Source: Channa striata (taxonomy: Eukaryota > Chordata > Actinopteri > Anabantiformes > Channidae). Taken from it: a stretch of 64,000 nt of DNA. The notes below the pieces were generated by a model that was not told where the DNA came from, ran no database searches, and worked only from the letters and a program-made list of their open reading frames with translations. Location of the stretch: the NCBI GenBank assembly GCA_033026295.1, contig CM065189.1, positions 3,253,851-3,317,850 on the forward strand, given 5' to 3'. The position numbers and the translations under genes are program-made. Of the stretch, positions 12,140-23,779 are shown one piece after another. Numbering within the stretch: the stretch's first letter is position 1; each line of letters starts with the position of its first letter.

Positions 12140-15100
12140 ATAAAAGGATGCTTGAATTACATGCATTTACTGTCTTTTAAGGAAACATCCCACAAGCTTA
12201 TTTTCAGTCTCTCCTGGGTGGATTTAGGCTAAATAAGAAGGCAGACACAGTTTTATTTGACTTTGGTCCAGAAATTGTACAATACAAGCTTGGCTTCAAA
12301 ACAGCATTTTCTCGCTGAGAAAAGGCGATTGCGAGCATAAAAGGATGCTTGAATTACATGCATTTACTGTCTTTTAAGGAAACATCCCACAAGCTTGTTT
12401 TTATGTTCTGATGACTGGATTTAGGCTAAATAAGAAGGCAGACACAGTTTTATTTGACTTTGGTGCAGAAATTGTTCAATACAAGCTTGGCTTCAAAACA
12501 GCATTTTCTCGCTGAGAAAAGGCGATTGCGAGCATAAAAGGATGCTTGCATTTACTGTCTTTTAAGGAAACATCCCACAAGCTTATTTTCAGTCTCTCCT
12601 GAGTGGATTTAGGCTAAATAAGAAGGCAGACACAGTTTTATTAGAGTTTGGTGCAGAAATTGTTCAATACAAGCTCGGCTTCAAAACAGCATTTTCTCGC
12701 TGAGTAAAGGCGATTGAAAGCATAAAAGGATCCTTGAATTACATGCATTTACTGTCTTTTAAGGAAACATCCCACAAGTTTATTTTCAGTCTCTCCTGAC
12801 TGGATTTAGGCTAAATAAGAAGGCAGACACAGTTTTATTTGACTTTGGTGCAGAAATTGTTCAATACAAGCTTGGCTTCAAAACAGCATTTTCTCGCTGA
12901 GAAAAGGCGATTGCGAGCATAAAAGGATGCTTGAATTACATGCATTTACTGTCTTTTAAGGAAACATCCCACAAGCTTATTTTCAGTCTCTCCTGACTGG
13001 ATTTAGGCTAAATAAGAAGGCAGACACAGTTTTATTTGACTTTGGTGCAGAAATTGTTCAATACAAGCTCGGATTCAAAACAGCATTTTCTCGCTGAGTA
13101 AAGGCGATTGCGAGCATAAAAGGATGCTTGAATTACATTCATTTACTGTCTTTTAAGGAAACATCCCACAAGCTTGTTTTTATGTTCTGCTGACTGGATT
13201 TAGGCTAAATAAGAAGGCAGACACAGTTTTATTTGACTTTGGTGCAGAAATTGTTCAATACAAGCTTGGCTTCAAAACAGCATTTTTCGCTGAGAAAAGG
13301 CGATTATGAGCATAAAAGGATGCTTGAATTACATGCATTTACTGTCTTTTAAGGAAACATCCCACAAGCTTGTTTTTATGTTCTGCTGACTGGATTTAGG
13401 CTAAATAAGAAGGCAGACACAGTTTTATTTGACTTTGGTGCAGAAATTGTTCAATACAAGCTTGGCTTCAAAACAGCATTTTCTCGCTGAGAAAAGGCGA
13501 TTGCGAGCATAAAAGGATGCTTGAATTACATGCATTTACTGTCTTTTAAGGAAACATCCCACAAGCTTATTTTCAGTCTCTCCTGACTGGATTTAGGCTA
13601 AATAAGAAGGCAGACACAGTTTTATTTGACTTTGGTGCAGAAATTGTTCAATACAAGCTCGGATTCAAAACAGCATTTTCTCGCTGAGTAAAGGCGATTG
13701 CGAGCATAAAAGGATGCTTGAATTACATTCATTTACTGTCTTTTAAGGAAAAATCCCACAAGCTTGTTTTTATGTTCTGCTGACTGGATTTAGGCTAAAT
13801 AAGAAGGCAGACACAGTTTTATTTGACTTTGGTGCAGAAATTGTTCAATACAAGCTTTTCTTCAAAACAGCATTTTCTCGCTGAGAAAAGGCGATTGCGA
13901 GCATAAAAGGATTCTTCAATTACATGCATTTACTGTCTTTTAAGGAAACATCCCACAAGCTTATTTTTATGTTCTGCTGACTGGATTTAGGCTAAATAAG
14001 AAGGCAGACACAGTTTTATTTGAGTTTGGTGCAGAAATTGTTCAATACAAGCTTTTCTTCAAAACAGCATTTTCTCGCTGAGTAAAGGCGATTGCGAGCA
14101 TAAAAGGATGCTTGAATTACATGCATTTACTGTCTTTTAAGGAAACATCCCACAAGTTTATTTTCAGTCTCTCCTGAGTGGATTTACGCTAAATAAGAAG
14201 GCAGACACAGTTTTATTTGACTTTGGTGCAGAAATTGTTCAATACAAGCTTGGCTTCAAAACAGCATTTTCTCGCTGAGAAAAGGCGATTTGAGCATAAA
14301 AGGATGCTTGAATTACATGCATTTACTGTCTTTTAAGGAAACATCCCACAAGCTTGTTTTTATGTTCTGCTGACTGGATTTAGGCTAAATAAGAAGGCAG
14401 ACACAGTTTTATTTGACTTTGGTGCAGAAATTGTTCAATAAAAGCTTTTATTCAAAACAGCATTTCTCGCTGAGAAAAGGCGATTGCGAGCATAAAAGGA
14501 TGCTTGAATTACATGCATTTACTGTCTTTTAAGGAAACATCCCACAAGCTTATTTTCAGTCTCTCCTGAGTGGATTTAGGCTAAATAAGAAGGCAGACAC
14601 AGTTTTATTTGAGTTTGGTGCAGAAATTGTTCAATACAAGCTCGGCTTCACAACAGCATTTTCTCGCTGAGAAAAGGCGATTGCGAGCATAAAAGGATGC
14701 TTGAATTACATGCATTTACTGTCTTTTAAGGAAACATCCCACAAGCTTGTTTTTATGTTCTGCTGACTGGATTTAGGCTAAATAAGAAGGCAGACACAGT
14801 TTTATTTGACTTTGGTGCAGAAATTGTTCATCACAAGCTTGGCTTCAAAACAGCATTTTCTCGCTGAGAAAAGGCGATTGCGAGCATAAAAGGATGCTTG
14901 CATTTACTGTCTTTTAAGGAAACATCCCACAAGCTTATTTTCAGTCTCTCGTGAGTGGATTTAGGCTAAATAAGAAGGCAGACACAGTTTTATTTGACTT
15001 TGGTGCAGAAATTGTTCAATAGAAGCTCGGATTCAAAACAGCATTTTCTCGCTGAGTAAAGGCGATTGCGAGCATAAAAGGATGCTTGAATTACATGCAT

Positions 15101-18100
15101 TTACTGTCTTTTAAGGAAACATCCCACAAGCTTGTTTTTATGTTCTGCTGACTGGATTTAGGCTAAATAAGAAGGCAGACACAGTTTTATTGGACTTTGG
15201 TGCAGAAATTGTTCAATACAAGCTTGGCTTCAAAACAGCATTTTCTCGCTGAGAAAAGGCGATTGCGAGCATAAAAGGATGCTTGAATTACATGCATTTA
15301 CTGTCTTTTAAGGAAACATCCCACAAGCTTGTTTTTATGTTCTGCTGACTGGATTTAGGCTAAATAAGAAGGCAGACACAGTTTTATTTGACTTTGGTGC
15401 AGAAATTGTTCAATAAAAGCTTTTATTCAAAACAGCATTTCTCGCTGAGAAAAGGCGATTGCGAGCATAAAAGGATGCTTGAATTACATGCATTTACTGT
15501 CTTTTAAGGAAACATCCCACAAGCTTATTTTCAGTCTCTCCTGAGTGGATTTAGGCTAAATAAGAAGGCAGACACAGTTTTATTTGAGTTTGGTGCAGAA
15601 ATTGTTCAATACAAGCTCGGCTTCACAACAGCATTTTCTCGCTGAGAAAAGGCGATTAAAGCATAAAAGGATGCTTGAATTACATGCATTTACTGTCTTT
15701 TAAGGAAACATCCCACAAGCTTGTTTTTATGTTCTGCTGACTGGATTTAGGCTAAATAAGAAGGCAGACACAGTTTTATTTGACTTTGGTGCAGAAATTG
15801 TTCATCACAAGCTTGGCTTCAAAACAGCATTTTTCGCTGAGAAAAGGCGATTTGAGCATAAAAGGATGCTTGCATTTACTGTCTTTTAAGGAAACATCCC
15901 ACAAGCTTATTTTCAGTCTCTCGTGAGTGGATTTAGGCTAAATAAGAAGGCAGACACAGTTTTATTTGACTTTGGTGCAGAAATTGTTCAATAGAAGCTC
16001 GGATTCAAAACAGCATTTTCTCGCTGAGTAAAGGCGATTGCGAGCATAAAAGGATGCTTGAATTACATGCATTTACTGTCTTTTAAGGAAACATCCCACA
16101 AGCTTGTTTTTATGTTCTGCTGACTGGATTTAGGCTAAATAAGAAGGCAGACACAGTTTTATTGGACTTTGGTGCAGAAATTGTTCAATACAAGCTTGGC
16201 TTCAAAACAGCATTTTCTCGCTGAGAAAAGGCGATTGCGAGCATAAAAGGATGCTTGCATTTACTGTCTTTTAAGGAAACATCCCACAACGATATTTATA
16301 TGTTCTGCTGAGTGGATTTAGGCTAAATAAGAAGGCAGACACAGTTTTATTTGACTTTGGTGCAGAAATTGTTCAATACAAGCTTGGCTTCAAAACAGCA
16401 TTTTCTCGCTGAGAAAAGGCGATTGCGAGCATAAAAGGATGCTTGAATTACATGCATTTACTGTCTTTTAAGGAAACATCCCACAAGTTTATTTTCAGTC
16501 TCTCCTGACTGGATTTACGCTAAATAAGAAGGCAGACACAGTTTTATTTGACTTTGGTGCAGAAATTGTTCAATACAAGCTTTTATTCAAAACAGCATTT
16601 CTCGCTGAGAAAAGGCGATTGCGAGCATAAAAGGATTCTTCAATTACATGCATTTACTGTCTTTTAAGGAAACATCCCACAAGCTTGTTTTTATGTTCTG
16701 CTGACTGGATTTAGGCTAAATAAGAAGGCAGACACAGTTTTATTTGACTTTGGTGCAGAAATTGTTCAATACAAGCTCTGCTTCAAAACAGCATTTTCTC
16801 GCTGAGAAAAGGCGATTGCGAGCATAAAAGGATGCTTGATTTACATGCATTTACTGTCTTTTAAGGAAACATCCCACAAGCTTGTTTTTATGTTCTGCTG
16901 ACTGGATTTAGGCTAAATAAGAAGGCAGACACAGTTTTATTTGACTTTGGTGCAGAAATTGTTCAATACAAGCTTGGCTTCAAAACAGCATTTTCTCGCT
17001 GAGAAAAGGCGATTGCAAGAATAAAAGGATCCTTGATTTACATGCATTTACTGTCTTTTAAGGAAACATCCCACAAGTTTATTTTCAGTCTCTCCTGAGT
17101 GGATTTACGCTAAATAAGAAGGCAGACACAGTTTTATTTGAGTTTGGTGCAGAAATTGTTCAATACAAGCTTGGCTTCAAAACAGCATTTTCTCGCTGAG
17201 AAAAGGCGATTGCGAGCATAAAAGGATGCTTGCATTTACTGTCTTTTAAGGAAACATCCCACAAGTTTATTTTCAGTCTCTCCTGAGTGGATTTAGGCTA
17301 AATAAGAAGGCAGACACAGTTTTATTTGACTTTGGTGCAGAAATTGTTCAATACAAGCTCGGCTTCAAAACAGCATTTTCTCGCTGAGTAAAGGCGATTG
17401 CGAGCATAAAAGGATTCTTCAATTACATGCATTTACTGTCTTTTAAGGAAACATCCCACAAGCTTGTTTTTATGTTCTGCTGACTGGATTTAGGCTAAAT
17501 AAGAAGGCAGACACAGTTTTATTGGACTTTGGTGCAGAAATTATTCAATACAAGCTTGGCTTCAAAACAGCATTTTCTCGCTGAGAAAAGGCGATTGCGA
17601 GCATAAAAGGATGCTTGAATAACTGTCTCTTAAGGAAACATCCCACAAGCTTATTTTCAGTCTCTCCTGAGTGGATTTAGGCTAAATAAGAAGGCAGACA
17701 CAGTTTTATTTGAGTTTGGTGCAGAAATTGTTCAATACAAGCTTGGCTTCAAAACAGCATTTTCTCGCTGAGAAAAGGCGATTGCGAGCATAAAAGGATG
17801 CTTGAATTACATGCATTTACTGTCTTTTAAGGAAATATCCCACAAGCTTGTTTTTATGTTCTGCTGACTGGATTTAGGCTAAATAAGAAGGCAGACACAG
17901 TTTTATTTGACTTTGGTGCAGAAATTGTTCATCACAAGCTTGGCTTTCAAAACAGCATTTTCTCGCTGAGAAAAGGCGATTCTGAGCATAAAAGGATGCT
18001 TGCATTTACTGTCTTTTAAGGAAACATCCCACAAGCTTATTTTCAGTCTCTCCTGAGTGGATTTAGGCTAAATAAGAAGGCAGACACAGTTTTATTTGAG

Positions 18101-19992
18101 TTTGGTGCAGAAATTGTTCAATACAAGCTCGGCTTCAAAACAGCATTTTCTCGCTGAGTAAAGGCGATTGCGAGCATAAAAGGATGCTTGAATTACATGC
18201 ATTTACTGTCTTTTAAGGAAACATCCCACAAGTTTATTTTCAGTCTCTCCTGAGTGGATTTACGCTAAATAAGAAGGCAGACACAGTTTTATTTGACTTT
18301 GGTGCAGAAAATGTTCAATACAAGCTTGGATTCAAAACAGCATTTCTCGCTGAGAAAAGGCGATTGCGAGCATAAAAGGATTCTTCAATTACATGCATTT
18401 ACTATCTTTTAAGGAAACATCCCACAACGATATTTATATGTTCTGCTGACTGGATTTAGGCTAAATAAGAAGGCGGACACAGTTTTATTTGACTTTGGTG
18501 CAGAAATTGTTCAATACAAGCTTGGCTTCAAAACAGCATTTTTCGCTGAGAAAAGGCGATTTGAGCATAAAAGGATGGTTGAATTACATGCATTTACTGT
18601 CTTTTAAGGAAACATCCCACAAGTTTATTTTCAGTCTCTCCTGAGTGGATTTACGCTAAATAAGAAGGCAGACACAGTTTTATTTGACTTTGGTGCAGAA
18701 ATTGTTCAATACAAGCTTGGCTTCAAAACAGTATTTCTCGCTGAGAAAAGGCGATTGCGAGCATAAAAGGATTCTTCAATTACATGCATTTACTGTCTTT
18801 TAAGGAAACATCCCGCAAGCTTGTTTTTATGTTCTGCTGACTGGATTTAGGCTAAATAAGAAGGCAGACACAGTTTTATTTGACTTCGGTGCAGAAATTG
18901 TTCAATACAAGCTTGGCTTCAAAACAGCATTTTCTCGCTGAGAAAAGGCGATTGCGAGCTTAAAAGGATGCTTGAATTACCTGCATTTACTGTCTTTTAA
19001 GGAAACATCCCACAAGCTTATTTTCAGTCTCTCCTGAGTGGATTTAGGCTAAATAAGAAGGCAGACACAGTTTTATTTGAGTTTGGTGCAGAAATTGTTC
19101 AATACAAGCTCGGCTTCAAAACAGCATTTTCTCGCTGAGAAAAGGCGATTGCGAGCATAAAAGGATGCTTGCATTTACTGTCTTTTAAGGAAATATCCCA
19201 CAAGCTTGTTTTTATGTTCTGCTGACTGGATTTAGGCTAAATAAGAAGGCAGACACAGTTTTATTTGACTTTGGTGCAGAAATTGTTCATCACAAGCTTG
19301 GCTTCAAAACAGCATTTTCTCGCTGAGAAAAGGCGATTTGAGCATAAAAGGATGCTTGCATTTACTGTCTTTTAAGGAAACATCCCACAAGCTTATTTTC
19401 AGTCTCTCCTGAGTGGATTTAGGCTAAATAAGAAGGCAGACACAGTTTTATTTGAGTTTGGTGCAGAAATTGTTCAATACAAGCTCGGCTTCAAAACAGC
19501 ATTTTCTCGCTGAGTAAAGGCGATTGCGAGCATAAAAGGATGCTTGAATTACATGCATTTACTGTCTTTTAAGGAAACATCCCACAAGCTTATTTTCAGT
19601 CTCTCCTGAGTGGATTTAGGCTAAATAAGAAGGCAGACACAGTTTTATTTGACTTTGGTGCAGAAATTGTTCAATACAAGCTCTGCTTCAAAACAGCATT
19701 TTCCCGCTGAGAAAAGGCGATTGCGAGCATAAAAGGATGGTTGAATTACATGCATTTACTGTCTTTTAAGGAAACATCCCACAAGCTTGTTTTTATGTTC
19801 TGCTGACTGGATTTAGGCTAAATAAGAAGGCAGACACAGTTTTATTTGACTTTGGTGCAGAAATTGTTCAATACAAGCTTGGCTTCAAAACAGCATTTTC
19901 TCGCTGAGAAAAGGCGATTGCGAGCATAAAAGGATCCTTGAATTACATGCATTTACTGTCTTTTAAGGAAACATCCCACAAGTTTATTTTCA
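12140..19992 (+). repeat. Satellite array, forward orientation (about 40 units)
   Basis: Units of about 185-197 bp running ATAAAAGGATGCTTGAATTA, CTGTCTTTTAAGGAAACATC, then one of three variable segments (A: CTTATTTTCAGTCTCTCCTG; B: CTTGTTTTTATGTTCTGCTG; C: CGATATTTATATGTTCTGCT), then GGCTAAATAAGAAGGCAGAC and GCATTTTCTCGCTGAG. A and B units tend to alternate. A 975-bp duplication (five units) is visible: the CAATAAAAGCTTTTATTC variant at 14,436 recurs at 15,411 with its neighbours. The array ends abruptly at 19,992 inside a unit, directly against the viral-type insert. No genes were seen. Confidence 0.97.
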
Positions 19993-20000
19993 TCCTCGCC

Positions 20001-21602
20001 TCACGAGCTCGCCCTGCGTCTGCGCTTGCTGTGGCTCCCGCAAGCCGCTGTGCCTTCGTTGAAAGCCTCGGGTCCTGTCTCTGGGTTTACAGCGTGAGGC
20101 TCTCTGTCGAAACCAAGCGACAGCGTGCTAACGTCCACGTTTACCTCGGGTGCAGCAGGCGCGTGCACTTCCGGAGCGGGGATGTCCGAGAGACCCGTTT
20201 CGACCGGAGGATTGGCTTTGACCGGTGTTTCGACTTCAGTCAGCTCGGGCCTGGAGGGTCCGGAGTGCTCCGGCGAAGACAGGGGGGAGCCGTCTGGGAG
20301 CGCGATGGCAGCTTCTTCTTCCAGAGTGTACACCGGCACATCCAGATGGTCACTTTTCGAGTCACCGAACCAATTCTGAGCGTCTTGTCGAGACACCGCC
20401 CCGACGTCGGCCGGGTTGAGCGCACAGTTGGACAGAAACAGCTTCCTGGTATTCATATCACCTTTAAGAACAAGGGTCCGGAGAACAGCGCACGTATCCC
20501 GTCTGATGAACTTCTCACCGTTCATCTCTACGTAGGGCGAATGCGGACCAGCAGCTGCCCATGTAGCTTCCATCTCTTTTGCGAGTACAACGTCCAAAGG
20601 GTTCAGGCCTATGGCACCCACATAAGCAGTTTTCAGCCTCGTCGGAGTGTACTCGGGCCACAGGGGGGCACGTTGTCTGTGAAGCAACACAGAGGTTTGA
20701 GAAGGTACTATGAATCTCGCCCCTCCGGGGCGAACCGCTTCGTGTAAAGTCATTTTATTTTTTTCGTTCCCCACGATCCTCTCAACCATCGCTACTCGGC
20801 TTGCGGCGATGGTCCTCAACTGCTCCAACCCGATAACCAACGCAGTCTTTGTAGCCGCGGCTTTCCGCATTAGGATCAAATCTGAGTTGAACTGGGTGTA
20901 GTCCGGGTACTCCTCGGGCCTGCGTTCGTAGAAGTAACTCGGTTCCACGAAAGACAGCTGCTTCTCCAAGGACCGATCTGTGCGCTTGGTGGAAGTTATC
21001 ATGGCTATCTTCACGGCTGCACCAGATGTCAGGTCCGCGGTATGGTCCTGGGACAAGGGTTTGAATCGAGCGTCCGGCGTCGTGATACACCAAATGATCG
21101 GCCGTCCAGAGTATGCCGCGAAAGAAACGTGCGCGCATGATATCTGAGGCCGATCGTAAAAGTTGTTACCTCTGAACTCGTTGTACATCTCTTGTAGCGT
21201 ATCGTAGAAACGGTCTAATTCTTGCGCCACTCTGGGATCCTTCTCCTTTGTCACCCTTGCCTTGGCTTTAGCGAACACGTCCGCATCCAGGTCCATGACA
21301 ACTTTAGTGTTTTCCAAAGAACCTGTATTTTTCACGTGTTCCATGGTCCCAGCGTCCACCACCAGTCTGTTCTTGGGAAAGAAGTTGGCTTGTTCCTTGA
21401 TAGCATTCACGTGAGGCATCAGATTCTCCCGTTCCCTGTCCAAGTTGTGAAGTATAACACGTCTTGGGTTTGGCCCAGTCCTGTAAAAACCTTGTCTAGA
21501 AACACAGTCAGTGCCACTGCAGCGCCTGGTGCCCAGCGTGCCATCTTTCGGACGAGGCTCTTGAGGAGCTTTCGCTGTACACTTTGGGGTGATACACCTT
21601 GG
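20001..21602 (-). pseudogene. Unknown viral-type protein, 5'-truncated, intact over its last 480 codons
   Basis: The frame is open from a stop at 21,603-21,605 to TGA at 20,001-20,003. The first in-frame ATG is at 21,417-21,419; a TTG at 21,441-21,443 is the other possible start within the good region. Two overlapping frames are open between about 21,430 and 21,610. The alternative frame, with the hydrophobic stretch GAAVALTVFLDKVF, looks more protein-like, so a frameshift near 21,430 is likely and the true start lies in it or is lost. The body of roughly 360 residues is well mixed and globular. The last about 119 residues are Pro/Glu/Ser-rich and end in a basic KRRRR cluster that could be a nuclear signal. 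The stop lies nine bases from satellite DNA. I do not recognise the family; a capsid protein C-terminus is one untested idea. Confidence 0.6.
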
Positions 21603-21678
21603 TCAAAGTGTGAAAGCGGCTATCAAGTTGCTCTATAACAGCTCTGGGGAATAGGGAGGGGCGTCAAACAGAGCGCGT

Positions 21679-22206
21679 AACGTCCGACTGCACCGTCCGA
21701 CCAGCACTCAGAGAGTCCGACCGCGCTCCGAGCATCCGTCGGTGGGGCGGTTTCTGCGACTCTCTGAGTACCGGTCGGACGGTGCAGTCGGACGATCTGG
21801 GGGCGATCGGACGCTCTGAGTGGCGGTCGGACGCTCTGAGTACCGGTCGGATGCTCTGAGTACCGGTCGGACAATCTGAGGGGCGGTCGGATGCTCTGAA
21901 TAGCGGTCGGACGCTCTGAATACCGGTCAGACGCAGCGGTCGGACACTCTGAGTACCGGTCGGATGATCTGAGGGGCGGTCGGACGCAGCAGTCGGACGC
22001 TCTGAGTAGCGGTCGGACGATCTGAGGGGCGGTCGGGCGCTCATAGTGGCGGTCGGACGGAGCGGTCGGACTCTCTGAGGGGCGGTCGGACGGTCTGAAT
22101 AGTGGTCGGACGCTCTGATTACCGGTCGGATGGTCTGAGGTGGGGTTGGGCGCTCTGCGCGGGTGGTCGGACTCTCTGAGTACCGGTCGGACAGTGCGGT
22201 CGGACG
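21679..22206. repeat. GGTCGGAC minisatellite (period about 20 bp)
   Basis: About twenty exact GTCGGA cores plus several one-base variants, in units such as CGGTCGGACGCTCTGAGTAC. It lies between the minus gene that ends near 21,610 and the plus gene starting at 22,361, that is, in a divergent intergenic region. The same GGTCGGAC core recurs in a second divergent intergenic region at 27,439-27,549. The first units at the left edge are in inverted orientation. Confidence 0.95.
21681..21794. repeat. Inverted repeat, 38-39 bp arms
   Basis: Arms 21,681-21,719 and 21,757-21,794 are reverse complements at about 35 of 38 positions, separated by a 37-bp spacer. The shared part includes CGTCCGACTGCACCGTCCGA in the left arm. 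It could form a hairpin at the boundary where the minisatellite changes orientation. Confidence 0.8.
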
Positions 22207-22226
22207 CTCTTAGAGAAGTCGAGGTC

Positions 22227-22233
22227 TATATAT
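22227..22233 (+). promoter_or_regulatory. TATA-box candidate for the plus gene at 22,361
   Basis: TATATAT sits about 20 bp after the end of the GGTCGGAC array and 128 bp before the ATG of the next plus-strand gene. Spacing fits a TATA box with an untranslated leader of about 100 bp. Confidence 0.45.
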
Positions 22234-22360
22234 CTTAGCGATAGACCCGTCTCCATCACTTAGCACCGTCAAGCACCTGACATCGCGTAACGCGGTAGCT
22301 ATCAATCCCGCCGACCAGAGTGTTCCGGCTGACCGTGTGGCCTCGGCCTAGAGAAGCGAC

Positions 22361-23510
22361 ATGGGCGAGCGCTCGTTGAAGAGGCGACCTGATGATCGAA
22401 GGCTGTCTGACTACCCGCAAGAACCCGTGAGACCGCACCAAATCCTCCTCTAAGGGCCAGGGGATATTCAGAGACAGATCCAGCGTCCGTTCTAGGAAGA
22501 CTTCCCGCGAGAACCCCGGCCGGCGCGCTCGCACGCCGGTGGACCGCACCAAATCCTCCTCTAAGGGCCCGGGGGTAATCAGACGCAGGCCAAGCGTCCC
22601 TTTTAGGAAGCGCAATCCGAAGAGGCCGCACGTGGTCGTGTACAACAACTCGGTGTCTGTGGACATGCTGTTGGAGAACAAAACGGACCGTCCGTTCGTA
22701 CAACGCGTGTACCGCAACCTGAGGGTCGAAGGGTCTGTGAGCAACACCGTTCACGCTAACCTGCGCAAGATCGAAGCGTACGCTTGCACGCCGGCCGACA
22801 CCGCCGAATCCTCCTTTACGGACCTGGTGATATCCAGAGACGGATCCAGCGTCCGTTTGGGGAGCTCGATCGCGTGACCATCAAGGGTCGGCGTCCCGTG
22901 TCAAGGGTCCGTCCGTTCAATTCGACCAGGACATAGGCGAGGATCTGGGTGTTCACCTCTCGACCCAGGACAGCGCCCGGTGTGACAGTCTACACGGAGA
23001 AGGACTACCTGCACAGCCACAGAGATAAAAGGCGTATTGATATTGGCGCCCAACTTCGCCGATCCTCAAGGAGGCGTCAATTTCGCTCCTGCCACGAGCA
23101 TAAGCAGGCGGGCTACACCAAGATCAAGCCCGATAGATTCGGGGGTCTGCGCAATCTACACGTCAAGGGCTCTCTGATCATAGACACGTTTGTCTGCCTG
23201 GACCAAAGCATCGTGCCCCCCATTGGAGGATGGTATTTCGGGGACCGCCAGCATGAGTGGTACAGACCCCAACGGCGTGATCGTACCGAAAAGCAAACTG
23301 AGTTTGGGGTGGCCAGGGCGGAGATCTGGTGATCTCTAGGGGGCAGCGTCCGTGTTGATACGGGGAGGCGGATCAGGGTTTATGACCGCTGGGTTCGTCG
23401 CTCTCTTCTACCTGACGGTCAGCTACGGAGGGCCCGTGAGGCGTGGACTCGAGGGGACGGTGCGGCAACGGCGCGAGGTCGCTCGCAAGATCGTCATCGT
23501 CTTTCAGTGA
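22361..23510 (+). pseudogene. Unknown basic protein with tandem repeats, frame-broken
   Basis: The first ATG after the TATA candidate is at 22,361 and opens a basic N-terminus (MGERSLKRRPDD). The frame is then lost near 22,430 and resumes in others: about 22,431-22,877, then segments around 22,890-22,990, 22,980-23,060, 23,040-23,110, 23,110-23,230 and 23,240-23,510, at least five shifts in all. The last segment has a hydrophobic run (GFMTAGFVALFYLTVSYGG) that could be one membrane span, and stops with TGA at 23,508-23,510. Similar short phrases recur (NLRVEGS, VTIKGR, NLHVKGS; DLVISRDGSSV, DLVISRGGSV), suggesting a repeated beta-strand fold such as a fibre or surface protein; this is inference. 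AATAAA follows at 23,640. The family is not recognised. Confidence 0.5.
22431..22652 (+). repeat. In-phase 111-bp tandem repeat within the gene
   Basis: Two copies, starting at 22,431 and 22,542, both encode a phrase beginning DRTKSSSKG and ending in SV..RK in the same reading frame (37 codons). A third, more diverged relative begins near 22,798 (AESSFTDLVISRDGSSV), also in frame. Frame-preserving repetition supports real coding here. Confidence 0.75.
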
Positions 23511-23639
23511 AGTCTAGGGAAATGAATGCCACTGGGTTGTCGTAAAAAGGATGCCTTTGGGTTGAAGTGTCTGTGTCTGAGTGTAAAACACTTTGGGGCT
23601 CCTCTGTCTGCGTCAAGCGAAAAATACATATGTGATTCG

Positions 23640-23645
23640 AATAAA
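23640..23645 (+). terminator. Polyadenylation signal AATAAA
   Basis: AATAAA 130 bp downstream of the stop at 23,510, followed within 30 bp by GT-rich sequence (AAAGTGTGCAAC). It probably serves the gene at 22,361-23,510. Confidence 0.6.
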
Positions 23646-23779
23646 CAAAAGTGTGCAACACCATCAGGGTCTCACTGGCTGTATCGTTTCTTGTGTTTAT
23701 TTCACTGGGGAATGGGGATGTCTACTTCACCGGGAGCGGATCGACCACGCTTGTGATCTTATTCAGAGGAGCGGGTGTC

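Noticed and set aside
11216..12166. 316-codon minus-strand open frame in block 1
   Set aside because: It is made of GC-rich repeats and the GA/CT tract, giving Ser/Pro/Leu-rich low-complexity sequence, and it is not preserved in blocks 2 and 3.
20001..21443. Firm call as herpesvirus major capsid protein
   Set aside because: Size and neighbours would allow it, but no motif I can verify supports it, and the charged Pro/Glu-rich tail would be unusual.
21679..22206. CRISPR-like array
   Set aside because: The period is about 20 bp, with no unique spacers and units that vary throughout, in a eukaryotic context.
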